A model generated the notes under the pieces. The model saw only the letters and a program-made list of their open reading frames with translations, was not told the DNA's origin and did no database searches. Shown piece by piece: positions 6,965 to 12,710 of a DNA stretch of 12,710 bases. Both the position numbers and the translations under genes were made by a program. Source of the stretch: CAWHOW01 sp050013795 (GTDB taxonomy: Bacteria; Bacteroidota; Bacteroidia; Bacteroidales; CG2-30-32-10); the NCBI GenBank assembly GCA_050013795.1, contig JBEKEO010000076.1, forward strand, positions 1 to 12,710. Reading direction: 5' to 3'. The first letter of the stretch is position 1; the number at the start of each line of letters is the position of its first letter.

Positions 6965-7186
6965 TTAACAGTTCAAATATTCACATTTATTTTCGATATC
7001 TCTGCTCGAACAGTTTTTTCTCGCGTTACAACAGTTGTTCCTCGAGTTGCAATATTTGTTTCTCGCGTTCGAATCGTTGTTTGAACCGCTATAATTGTTA
7101 TTCACTTCTTGCGATTCGTTGTTATCGGTTAAGAAACAGTCGTTTTCGTAGCGATTATAACTATATGAAGCAGGTAACTGATTCAC
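6965..7186 (-). CDS. Doubtful small Asn/Cys-rich reading frame over a 21-bp tandem repeat
   Basis: An open frame of 73 codons begins at a GTG (7184-7186) and has no recognisable ribosome-binding site. It encodes about one quarter Asn and seven Cys (17, 46, 52, 53, 59, 68, 73). Residues 38-61 form a 7-residue repeat (NDSNARN, KYCNSRN, NCCNARK, then a decayed copy). Because the repeat unit is 21 bp, other frames are also open over part of it: one minus-strand frame and one plus-strand frame give repetitive peptides too. The frame begins 26 bp beyond the terminator of the upstream gene, with no consensus promoter. It may be a short Cys-rich secretory or modified peptide, a relic of a coding repeat, or non-coding. 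No signal peptide is visible. Confidence 0.25.
   Translation of the reverse strand: MNQLPASYSYNRYENDCFLTDNNESQEVNNNYSGSNNDSNARNKYCNSRNNCCNARKNCSSRDIENKCEYLNC
6995..7078. repeat. 21-bp tandem repeat, three good units and one decayed
   Basis: On the minus strand, units at 7058-7078, 7037-7057 and 7016-7036 share the pattern AAC-n-(A/G)TT-n-n-AAC-n-CGAGRAA. A fourth (6995-7015) keeps only its beginning. The units have diverged at several bases but kept exact spacing. The CTCGCG/CTCGAG core makes the tract more GC-rich than its flanks. Confidence 0.65.
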
Positions 7187-7212
7187 AAAAGGAAGATAAA
7201 CTTAAATAGAAT

Positions 7213-7244
7213 AAAAAAAGCCATTCGTTAATGAATGGCTTTTT
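7213..7244 (-). terminator. Terminator of the T9SS protein gene
   Basis: A perfect 12-bp stem (7215-7226 with 7233-7244) has a 6-nt loop and is followed on the minus strand by a run of seven T. It begins 16 bp after the stop codon of the large secreted protein gene. Confidence 0.88.
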
Positions 7245-7260
7245 CGAAAATCGTGCGTCT

Positions 7261-10200
7261 TTACATTTTTACAAACTTAGCAGTAGCGCTTTCTTTTCCT
7301 GACAATACTTGAATTATGTAAGTGCCTTTGAGAATTGCACTGCAATCCAAAGTATAAACATGATTACCTTTAGCTAGATTTGCTAAGTTAATTGTATTAA
7401 CCAGTTTCCCGTTAATATTATATACATTTAATTCAACATTACTACGATTAGGCAGGTTGAAAGAAATAGTAGCATTATTAATTACCGGATCAGGATATAT
7501 TGATACACTTAAATAATTTTTAACGCTGTTGCTATTACCCGAATTAGGCGGTTCATTTATGCTTGAAAAATTCTGGCATCCAAAAACACCCCTTCCATGA
7601 GTGGCTATATAAATGGTTCCATAATTGTAAACCTGGCAATTTGAATTCCAATAATTATTCTGCTGTTGAATAATCATATAAACGGGCACATGGGCCATTC
7701 CGGTATTTTCTTCTGTCCAATTAGGTGAAGCATTAGCAATATCAGTAGTGGCATAAACGCCGTATTCGGTTCCAATGATTACTGTTCCCGAATTAAACAT
7801 AGGAATAAGTGAAGCATAAACCGGCATAGCTTTTAAATTGCCTTGTTTTAAATTAAATACAGGAGCGGAGTCTGTTGCGTTAGTCGAATAATAAATATAA
7901 GTACTTTGATTATAACCACCTAAAGTTACAACAACTTTATTTGGATCACTCGGATCAACAGAAATAGAAGTAATAGCCCTACCTGAAGCAGCGCTGAAAG
8001 AAATATTTGCAGTGCTGATAACGCAATTAATATTTGGTTTTGCAACAGTTCCAATATCAGATGTCAAAGAATCCTGAGCTTTCCGCAAATTCGATAATCT
8101 ATATAATTTGCCTGTTGCGGAACCAACAAATAAATAATTTCCGTCATGGGATAATGCCATACATTGTGTTGTCCCGGATGTTGAGGCAATTTGAAACCAC
8201 TGTGGGATAATAGTAAAATTTAAAGCTTTCTTTGTCATCCAGATAGAATTGTTAAATCCTATATAAAATTTTGCCTGGATAACATCCTGTATTTTAATTG
8301 AATCTCCGGGTTCTAATGTCGTTTGAGTAGTATAATCAAATGTACCGGGACTATTACCACTTTTGATATGAATAACAGAATTTATATTATATTTAATTTT
8401 ATATGAAACAAGGATGCTAGTACCTAAATGTGGAGCAGAGTTAAATGTAATATCATATGCACCGGTATTATAATCAATAGAACCGGTAGCGTCGTTCATA
8501 AATTGTCCGCTTCCATTATCGTTTACACTAACAGAAGTACCGTTAATAATATATATAGTACCTGGAACTATGGAAGCACCATCCTGTTTGTTTTTTACTA
8601 ACGTTCCTGTGAAATTAGTCTTTCCTATAAAAATACCGCTAGAATCTATTGTTGTTCCTTTTCCTAATAATTCATTTGAAACGGAATCAACAGTTATTAA
8701 AATAGAATCACAGGAATAAGTATCATTAAAATTTTCCCAAAGTAAAAGCGGTGTGGTAAATGCCGCAGGGAAACCAGAAAGGCCAGGTGATCCTGTTGCG
8801 CCTGTTCCTAAAGCTAGTATCCTTGTTGAAAAGAATGATGAATTATCATAAAATGTTTCTCCATAATCAGGAGATCTTGATGTTCCAGCATAACTAGTAG
8901 TGGCAAAAAAGGCTTTTGGATTAATATATGAAAAAGTATTCCAGCCGCAATCACCATCGAATATATTATAAGTATGCTTTGGAAAAGATCCGCTAAGTGG
9001 AAAAAACATTGTTCCATTATTTTGCGTACCTGCCATTACCCAGCCATAGGGAGAGCATGATATTGAATTGCACTGAACTGTGCTATAGTTAATATTTATC
9101 GTATGGAATGAATTACCTCCATCACTGCTCATAGAGATTCCTCCGTTATCGGCAAAAAACATATTGCCATTTGCAAGATTGTAGGCAATGCAATGCAGCC
9201 CGGAATGAAGATACTGTTCATTGGTATTGATGCCATAAACGTCATAAGGAGTGGTAACTGATTTCTGTACCCATTCTTCTCCCTTATGCCATTCCCATAA
9301 ACTAGCTCCTCCGACAAAAATATTATTAGTATCTGTTGGATTTACTATAATAACATTATTAAGTATTCCATTAATACTAGGTATTGTGTTATTTATAAAT
9401 GGTTGAAAATCAGCGCTCCCGCTATGTCCAATATTCGTCCATGAACTTCCTTTATTAGTAGATCTGTAAATACCAGCCAAATTTCCGCCGTTTCCTGCCA
9501 TGGATGCGTATATATAATTACTGTTAGAAGGCGCAATTGCAAATTCAACCCTGGTTATTCCATTAATAGGAAGATCACCAGCTGTACTAGACGAATGGCA
9601 AGTGAAGGTACCATCATTTCCATTAGGAGAAATCCAACATTTATTTCCATATGATGTTACTACAGTTCCATCTGTTCCAACCTTTACATCTGTAGTAATT
9701 TGATTTGTATCAGAAATGCTTGCAAATTGAACGGGTATCCAAGCTCCTCCATTATCAGAACGCCTAAGACCTTTATTTGTTGCGGCATAAATACGATTTT
9801 GATTCGGGTCGCATGCAAGTTTGTTAACAAAAGCCCATGCAACTGTGGTGTCATTTGCTTTAGAAGGTTTCGTTAAAGGTAATAATAAAAAATTTATCCC
9901 ATCTGTCGATTTGTATATACCTTTACCAATAAAGCCTGTGCTTCCGTTGGCAGAGCCTTTATGGATTGCGAAAATTTCACCGGTACCTACATAAATAGCT
10001 CCATCTACGCCTTGGGTAATACAGCTTATAGCCAGATTTGAATCAAGGTCATTGATTTTCGTCCAGGAAGTGCCACTGGTAGTCGATTTCCAAAGGCCTC
10101 CACTAACGCCACCCGCATATATGATATTCGGATTATTTTTATCTAATAAAATGGCTCTTGTTCTTCCTCCAAAATTATCAGGGCCTAATTCCGTCCAATA

Positions 10201-10386
10201 TAATCCCAATGAACTACTTACTTTCTGATTAGAATGCTTTTTGTCATTGTTATTACTTGCCTTATTTTTTTGTTCTTTGATTTGATCGTATTTACCTTGT
10301 CTGAAAATTCCAGAAGCCGCAAAAGACAAAGAACTGCCCGTAACTATTAAAGTTAACAAACCAAAAAGTACATGTTTATTCTTCAT
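7261..10386 (-). CDS. T9SS-secreted Asp-box beta-propeller protein with an inserted beta-rich module
   Basis: A 1041-residue secreted protein. The start is the ATG at 10384-10386; the frame extends upstream only through a TTG. Residues 1-23 are a signal peptide ending SFA, then comes a Lys/Asn/Gln-rich linker (about 32-56). From about 63 (WTELGPDNFGGRTRAI) it resembles sialidase/VPS10-type propellers, with Asp-box motifs S-x-D-x-G-x-x-W/F near 101, 160, 210, 309, 420 and 505, and the terminal THGRGVF at 929-935. Residues 596-668 are a separate beta-rich module (see findings). Residues 960-1041 form the type A T9SS sorting domain (SIYPDPVINN, then VYNINGKLV, then KGTYIIQVLSG), which directs passage across the outer membrane and usually surface attachment. 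Sialidase catalytic residues (Arg triad, Tyr-Glu) are not evident, so a binding or adhesive role is as likely as an enzymatic one. Confidence 0.93.
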   Translation of the reverse strand: MKNKHVLFGLLTLIVTGSSLSFAASGIFRQGKYDQIKEQKNKASNNNDKKHSNQKVSSSLGLYWTELGPDNFGGRTRAILLDKNNPNIIYAGGVSGGLWKSTTSGTSWTKINDLDSNLAISCITQGVDGAIYVGTGEIFAIHKGSANGSTGFIGKGIYKSTDGINFLLLPLTKPSKANDTTVAWAFVNKLACDPNQNRIYAATNKGLRRSDNGGAWIPVQFASISDTNQITTDVKVGTDGTVVTSYGNKCWISPNGNDGTFTCHSSSTAGDLPINGITRVEFAIAPSNSNYIYASMAGNGGNLAGIYRSTNKGSSWTNIGHSGSADFQPFINNTIPSINGILNNVIIVNPTDTNNIFVGGASLWEWHKGEEWVQKSVTTPYDVYGINTNEQYLHSGLHCIAYNLANGNMFFADNGGISMSSDGGNSFHTININYSTVQCNSISCSPYGWVMAGTQNNGTMFFPLSGSFPKHTYNIFDGDCGWNTFSYINPKAFFATTSYAGTSRSPDYGETFYDNSSFFSTRILALGTGATGSPGLSGFPAAFTTPLLLWENFNDTYSCDSILITVDSVSNELLGKGTTIDSSGIFIGKTNFTGTLVKNKQDGASIVPGTIYIINGTSVSVNDNGSGQFMNDATGSIDYNTGAYDITFNSAPHLGTSILVSYKIKYNINSVIHIKSGNSPGTFDYTTQTTLEPGDSIKIQDVIQAKFYIGFNNSIWMTKKALNFTIIPQWFQIASTSGTTQCMALSHDGNYLFVGSATGKLYRLSNLRKAQDSLTSDIGTVAKPNINCVISTANISFSAASGRAITSISVDPSDPNKVVVTLGGYNQSTYIYYSTNATDSAPVFNLKQGNLKAMPVYASLIPMFNSGTVIIGTEYGVYATTDIANASPNWTEENTGMAHVPVYMIIQQQNNYWNSNCQVYNYGTIYIATHGRGVFGCQNFSSINEPPNSGNSNSVKNYLSVSIYPDPVINNATISFNLPNRSNVELNVYNINGKLVNTINLANLAKGNHVYTLDCSAILKGTYIIQVLSGKESATAKFVKM

Positions 10387-10542
10387 AATTTTCAAGTTAT
10401 TTGGTACATGAAATAAAATATAAGCCAATAAAAAACGGCACAATATACATCTTTTTCAAATATGTGCAAAAAAGTTTTTATTAAAATTTATTCAATGATT
10501 TAAGGTATAAATTTAGTTTATATTCATTAATTTCTATTAATA

Positions 10543-10598
10543 AATCAGTTAACGGTAGGATTTAATCAGTTAACGGTCAAAATAAATCAGTTAATGTT
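10543..10598. repeat. Three direct copies of a 13-bp motif at exact 21-bp spacing
   Basis: ATCAGTTAACGGT occurs at 10544-10556 and 10565-10577, and a variant (ATCAGTTAATGTT) at 10586-10598. The period is 21 bp. The third copy covers the last codons and TGA of lipA. Because 21 is a multiple of three, the other two copies also place a TGA in the lipA frame. The core GTTAAC is palindromic. The array lies 155-210 bp upstream of the T9SS gene start. Confidence 0.8.
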
Positions 10599-11468
10599 GG
10601 TTGAAATCTGTTTTTCTGCATGATAAGATGACCTGATCAACGGCCCGCATTCTGCAAATTTAAATCCTTTTGCTAAAGCAATGTTTTTATAATTATCAAA
10701 ATCTTCAGGAGTAACATATCGATAAACAGGAAAATGTTTTCGAGAAGGCTGAAGATATTGCCCGATAGTGATAATTCTGCAACCTGCATTCAGCATATCA
10801 TCCATCGTTTTGAGAATTTCTTCATGATTTTCTCCCAATCCAAGCATAATACCTGATTTTGTATTTATTCCCAAAGAAGATATAAACTTCAGAATATCCA
10901 AACTTCTATTATATTTGGCTTTAATCCGAACTATTCTTGTTAGCCGCTCAACAGTTTCAAGATTATGTGAAATTATATCTGGACTGGTATTAATAACTTT
11001 CTTTATTAATTCTTTTTCCCCTTTAAAATCAGGAATAAGAGATTCAATAGTAGTTTCAGGATTTAATTCTTTGACTGCAAGAATAGTCTTAGCCCAAATA
11101 TCTGAACCTCCATCAGGAAGATCATCCCTGTCAACAGAAGTAATAACGCAATGTTTTAATTTCATATCCCTTATTACTTCTGAAATTCTTTTTGGTTCTT
11201 GATAATCAGGAGGTAAAGGTTTTCCGGTTTTCACAGCGCAAAAACTACAAGAGCGTGTACAGATATCGCCCAGTATCATGAATGTTGCCGTTTTATTTTT
11301 CCAGCATTCCCCGATATTCGGACAACTTCCGCTTTCACAAATTGTATGCAGATTATATTTATTCAGGTATTCTTTCAGGTAAGAATATTCTCCTGTTTTA
11401 GGAAGTCTTATTTTAAGCCAGTCAGGTTTTTTCTGTAAAAGAGGAGAATGATTTTTTTCAAAGTTCAT
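10587..11468 (-). CDS. lipA: Lipoyl synthase
   Basis: A radical SAM enzyme that inserts two sulfur atoms into protein-bound octanoyl groups to make lipoyl cofactor for 2-oxoacid dehydrogenases and the glycine cleavage system. Counting from the ATG at 11466-11468 (293 residues), the auxiliary [4Fe-4S] cluster cysteines are 44, 49 and 55 (CESGSCPNIGEC). The radical SAM cysteines are 70, 74 and 77 (CTRSCSFC). The C-terminal RSSYH (279-283) supplies the serine ligand of the auxiliary cluster. SVDRDDLPDGG is also characteristic. A GTG five codons upstream (11483) could serve as an alternative start. It follows the outer-membrane-like gene by about 26 bp and is probably cotranscribed with it. No lipB is in the window. 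Confidence 0.97.
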   Translation of the reverse strand: MNFEKNHSPLLQKKPDWLKIRLPKTGEYSYLKEYLNKYNLHTICESGSCPNIGECWKNKTATFMILGDICTRSCSFCAVKTGKPLPPDYQEPKRISEVIRDMKLKHCVITSVDRDDLPDGGSDIWAKTILAVKELNPETTIESLIPDFKGEKELIKKVINTSPDIISHNLETVERLTRIVRIKAKYNRSLDILKFISSLGINTKSGIMLGLGENHEEILKTMDDMLNAGCRIITIGQYLQPSRKHFPVYRYVTPEDFDNYKNIALAKGFKFAECGPLIRSSYHAEKQISTNIN

Positions 11469-11494
11469 TTCTGGCACCAACACATTTAATTCAC

Positions 11495-12247
11495 CTAATT
11501 TCCTCTTGAACCAAAATGAAGACTAAGATATAATGAAACGAAATAACTTCTATTATTTGTATATGCCATGATAGGAACATCTTTCATGTAGGCATCAACG
11601 GCAATACCCACTTCAATTGCTTTAAGAGTTTTATCATATGCACCATACTCAAAATTCAATCCTGTTTTAAAATAAAGTCCGGGCATCAGTGATATTTTAT
11701 CAAAACCTTGAAAAAATGAAGCTCTTCCATAAATGTTATCAGCAGTATGTATAGCAGGGTTATATCTCTGGATAGAAAGAGTGTACATATTTAAAGAATC
11801 GACATCCAATATATATAAATAAATAGGTTTTAATATTCCTAAAGAGATTCCACCGTAATAAAAATATCTGAGTTCAACACCGCCCCAATAAGGTTTACTG
11901 TTTATTATCTTCTGTTCTCCAATACCACCGCGAAGAATGAAAAAAGCATTTTCTTTACCATATATGTAACTCTTTGCGTCCTGTAAACCAGAATTAACCC
12001 TTATTTCTTTGGGATTTTTCATCCCAGTAACTTCAACTTCAAACATTCTTTTTTTATAGCCTGTAATATGAGTTCCATTTCTGTAACCAAAACCAAATCC
12101 ACTGGTATGTATCATGGCAAAACCACTCTGTTCTTTCCGCAATAATACTTTAGTGCTATTTAAAGAATCGGACATAGATATTTGTCCATTGGTAAATATA
12201 GAATGAAATAGCAATAATGGAAATATGAAAAATCTGATGAAATGCAT
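11495..12247 (-). CDS. Exported, outer-membrane beta-barrel-like protein of unknown function
   Basis: A 250-residue protein from the ATG at 12245-12247; the open frame runs three codons further, but only to a TTG. Residues 1-22 form a signal peptide (MHFIRFFIFPLLLFHSIF, ending NGQ). The rest is rich in Tyr, Phe and Gly and alternates short amphipathic strands with turns (for example WGGVELRYFYYGGISLGIL, GLYFKTGLNFEYGAY and SYFVSLYLSLHFG). This fits a beta-barrel of perhaps 8-10 strands in the outer membrane. The last strand is followed by only four residues (SRGN). I recognise no enzyme motif. It has a good TAnnTTTG promoter just upstream and leads into lipA, with no evident functional tie to it. 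Confidence 0.82.
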   Translation of the reverse strand: MHFIRFFIFPLLLFHSIFTNGQISMSDSLNSTKVLLRKEQSGFAMIHTSGFGFGYRNGTHITGYKKRMFEVEVTGMKNPKEIRVNSGLQDAKSYIYGKENAFFILRGGIGEQKIINSKPYWGGVELRYFYYGGISLGILKPIYLYILDVDSLNMYTLSIQRYNPAIHTADNIYGRASFFQGFDKISLMPGLYFKTGLNFEYGAYDKTLKAIEVGIAVDAYMKDVPIMAYTNNRSYFVSLYLSLHFGSRGN

Positions 12248-12265
12248 CAAATACAAATTTGACTA

Positions 12266-12296
12266 CAAATTTACATGAAATACAAAATGAAACGAA
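12266..12296 (-). promoter_or_regulatory. Bacteroidota-type promoter for the outer-membrane protein and lipA
   Basis: On the minus strand TAAATTTG (12266-12273) matches the -7 consensus TAnnTTTG. TTCG (12293-12296) lies 19 bp upstream, one base off TTTG. The spacing is the same as for the promoter at 629-659. The -7 box is about 19 bp from the ATG at 12247, which gives a very short leader. Confidence 0.45.
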
Positions 12297-12325
12297 ATTA
12301 TTATTTTAAAATTATGTTAAGAAAT

Positions 12326-12363
12326 AAAAAAACCATGATAATTTCTTTTTCTAAATATCATGG
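12326..12363 (-). terminator. Terminator of the small lipoprotein gene
   Basis: An 8-bp perfect stem (12333-12340 with 12356-12363) with a 15-nt loop is followed on the minus strand by seven T (12326-12332). It begins 24 bp after the stop codon of the 44-codon gene. Its presence between two minus-strand genes supports the reality of that small gene. Confidence 0.65.
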
Positions 12364-12386
12364 GAGTCATAAAAGTTCGAAATTGA

Positions 12387-12521
12387 TTAGGCGGGTTTTT
12401 GCATTTTTTTCATTAGCAAAGCATGATGGGGATATGCATCACAAGAATGATGAACTTTGCAGGAAGATAATATCGTTCCTAATAAAATCACAGCAAAAAT
12501 AATTAAAACAAGTTTTTTCAT
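12387..12521 (-). CDS. Small lipoprotein, 44 residues
   Basis: A short gene with ATG at 12519-12521 and TAA at 12387-12389. The product begins MKK, then a hydrophobic stretch, and a clear lipobox LSSC with the cysteine at residue 21. A lipid-anchored mature peptide of 24 residues remains, containing two His-His pairs, one further Cys (27) in SCDAYPHH, and a basic tail ending KKMQKPA. Small lipoproteins with a conserved C-x-A-Y just after the anchor are familiar from Bacteroidota genomes, but I cannot name a function. The gene has a TATCTTTG -7 box upstream (12559-12566) and a hairpin terminator downstream. An overlapping plus-strand frame (12275-12502) is its shadow. The His/Cys content would allow metal binding, but that is speculation. 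Confidence 0.65.
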   Translation of the reverse strand: MKKLVLIIFAVILLGTILSSCKVHHSCDAYPHHALLMKKMQKPA

Positions 12522-12558
12522 AATTTTACAAAGTGTTATCACAGATTTTAATTGTTGG

Positions 12559-12566
12559 CAAAGATA
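12559..12566 (-). promoter_or_regulatory. -7 box of the small lipoprotein gene
   Basis: On the minus strand this reads TATCTTTG, matching TAnnTTTG, 37 bp before the ATG at 12521. At the expected -33 place (about 19 bp upstream) there is only a T-run, one base off TTTG. Confidence 0.35.
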
Positions 12567-12634
12567 AGATAATAGTTACATAAAAAAAAATATTTAAAGA
12601 AGAAATATTAACAATTTCACACTTTTAACATTAT

Positions 12635-12710
12635 ATGACAGAGGTTAATCCAATTATTGAAGAAAGTTGGAAGGAAATTTTATACAAAGAATTTCGATCA
12701 TCTTATTTTG
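12635..12710 (+). CDS. ung: Uracil-DNA glycosylase, N-terminal fragment (runs off the window)
   Basis: The first 25 codons of a plus-strand gene cut by the window end, starting at the ATG at 12635-12637. The peptide contains NPIIEESWKEILYKEF, then SSYF. This is the usual N-terminus of family 1 uracil-DNA glycosylase, where an E-x-S-W-K element precedes the E-F-x-x-x-Y-F motif. The enzyme removes uracil from DNA as the first step of base-excision repair. The catalytic GQDPYH motif lies beyond the window, so the call rests on the N-terminal pattern. The gene diverges from the small lipoprotein gene with 113 bp between their starts. I see no TAnnTTTG box on its strand there. Confidence 0.75.
   Translation, partial: MTEVNPIIEESWKEILYKEFRSSYF

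Larger units (their letters stand above)
6829..7260. other. Region without a confident gene
   Basis: These 432 bases hold the terminator at 7213-7244, the 21-bp repeat with its doubtful Asn/Cys-rich frame, and about 135 AT-rich bases upstream of the exported-protein gene. That stretch must contain the promoter of the downstream group, but no full TAnnTTTG box is found; ATAATTTG near 6931-6938 is the closest approach. Confidence 0.5.

Noticed and set aside
6995..7078. Possible CRISPR array
   Set aside because: The units are directly adjacent with no spacers, are only 21 bp long and have diverged; no cas gene is nearby.
6961..7200. Reassigned stop codons in the coiled-coil-like frame over the 21-bp repeat
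   Set aside because: All the other genes in the window read normally with TAA, TAG and TGA as stops; heptad periodicity in every frame follows from any 21-bp repeat.
10387..10542. Riboswitch or leader RNA upstream of the secreted-protein gene
   Set aside because: The stretch is AT-rich with no stable stem or recognisable aptamer pattern; only the direct repeats beyond it stand out.
12275..12502. Plus-strand open frame of 75 codons between the outer-membrane protein gene and ung
   Set aside because: It lies antisense to the lipoprotein gene and its terminator, has no signal or motif, and has a composition that looks like a shadow frame.

Overview
The window reads as a stretch of Bacteroidota chromosome, AT-rich with one strongly dominant strand. 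The evidence for the phylum is a type A type IX secretion (T9SS) C-terminal sorting domain on a large secreted protein, a Bacteroidota-style histidyl-tRNA synthetase, several upstream elements that fit the Bacteroidota -7 box TAnnTTTG, and signal peptides of the kind common in that phylum. Every complete gene lies on the minus strand. Only the truncated gene at the right edge (uracil-DNA glycosylase) is on the plus strand.

Layout, left to right. 1-103: a hairpin terminator. 104-586: a small four-helix membrane protein with a good TAnnTTTG promoter. 587-959: no gene; it holds an 28-bp-span hairpin, a strong terminator and a cluster of palindromic repeat-like pieces. 960-2498: a histidine ammonia-lyase-type MIO enzyme whose cofactor triad reads Ala-Cys-Gly instead of Ala-Ser-Gly. 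2667-5710: housekeeping genes in the same direction: hisS, a WbuC-type cupin, an O6-methylguanine-DNA methyltransferase that overlaps the cupin gene, and a LOG-family phosphoribohydrolase with a TTG start. 5752-6828: an exported protein of unknown function that appears to be built from two copies of one module. 6829-7260: no confident gene, but a 21-bp tandem repeat inside an Asn/Cys-rich reading frame, then a terminator.

7261-10386: a 1041-residue T9SS-secreted beta-propeller (Asp-box) protein with an unrelated-looking beta-rich module in its middle. 10387-10586: its upstream region, with three copies of a 13-bp motif at exact 21-bp spacing, the last one running over the lipA stop codon. 10587-12247: lipA (lipoyl synthase) preceded by an outer-membrane-like protein gene, probably one transcript. 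12387-12521: a 44-codon lipoprotein gene with its own terminator. 12635-12710: the first 25 codons of ung, divergent.

The genes do not form one pathway. The hisS-to-LOG group looks like housekeeping and repair genes transcribed together. No multi-gene novel system is visible. The unusual items are local: the cysteine in the MIO triad, the repeat cluster after the lyase gene, the two 21-bp-period repeats, the inserted module in the T9SS protein, the duplicated exported protein and the tiny lipoprotein.
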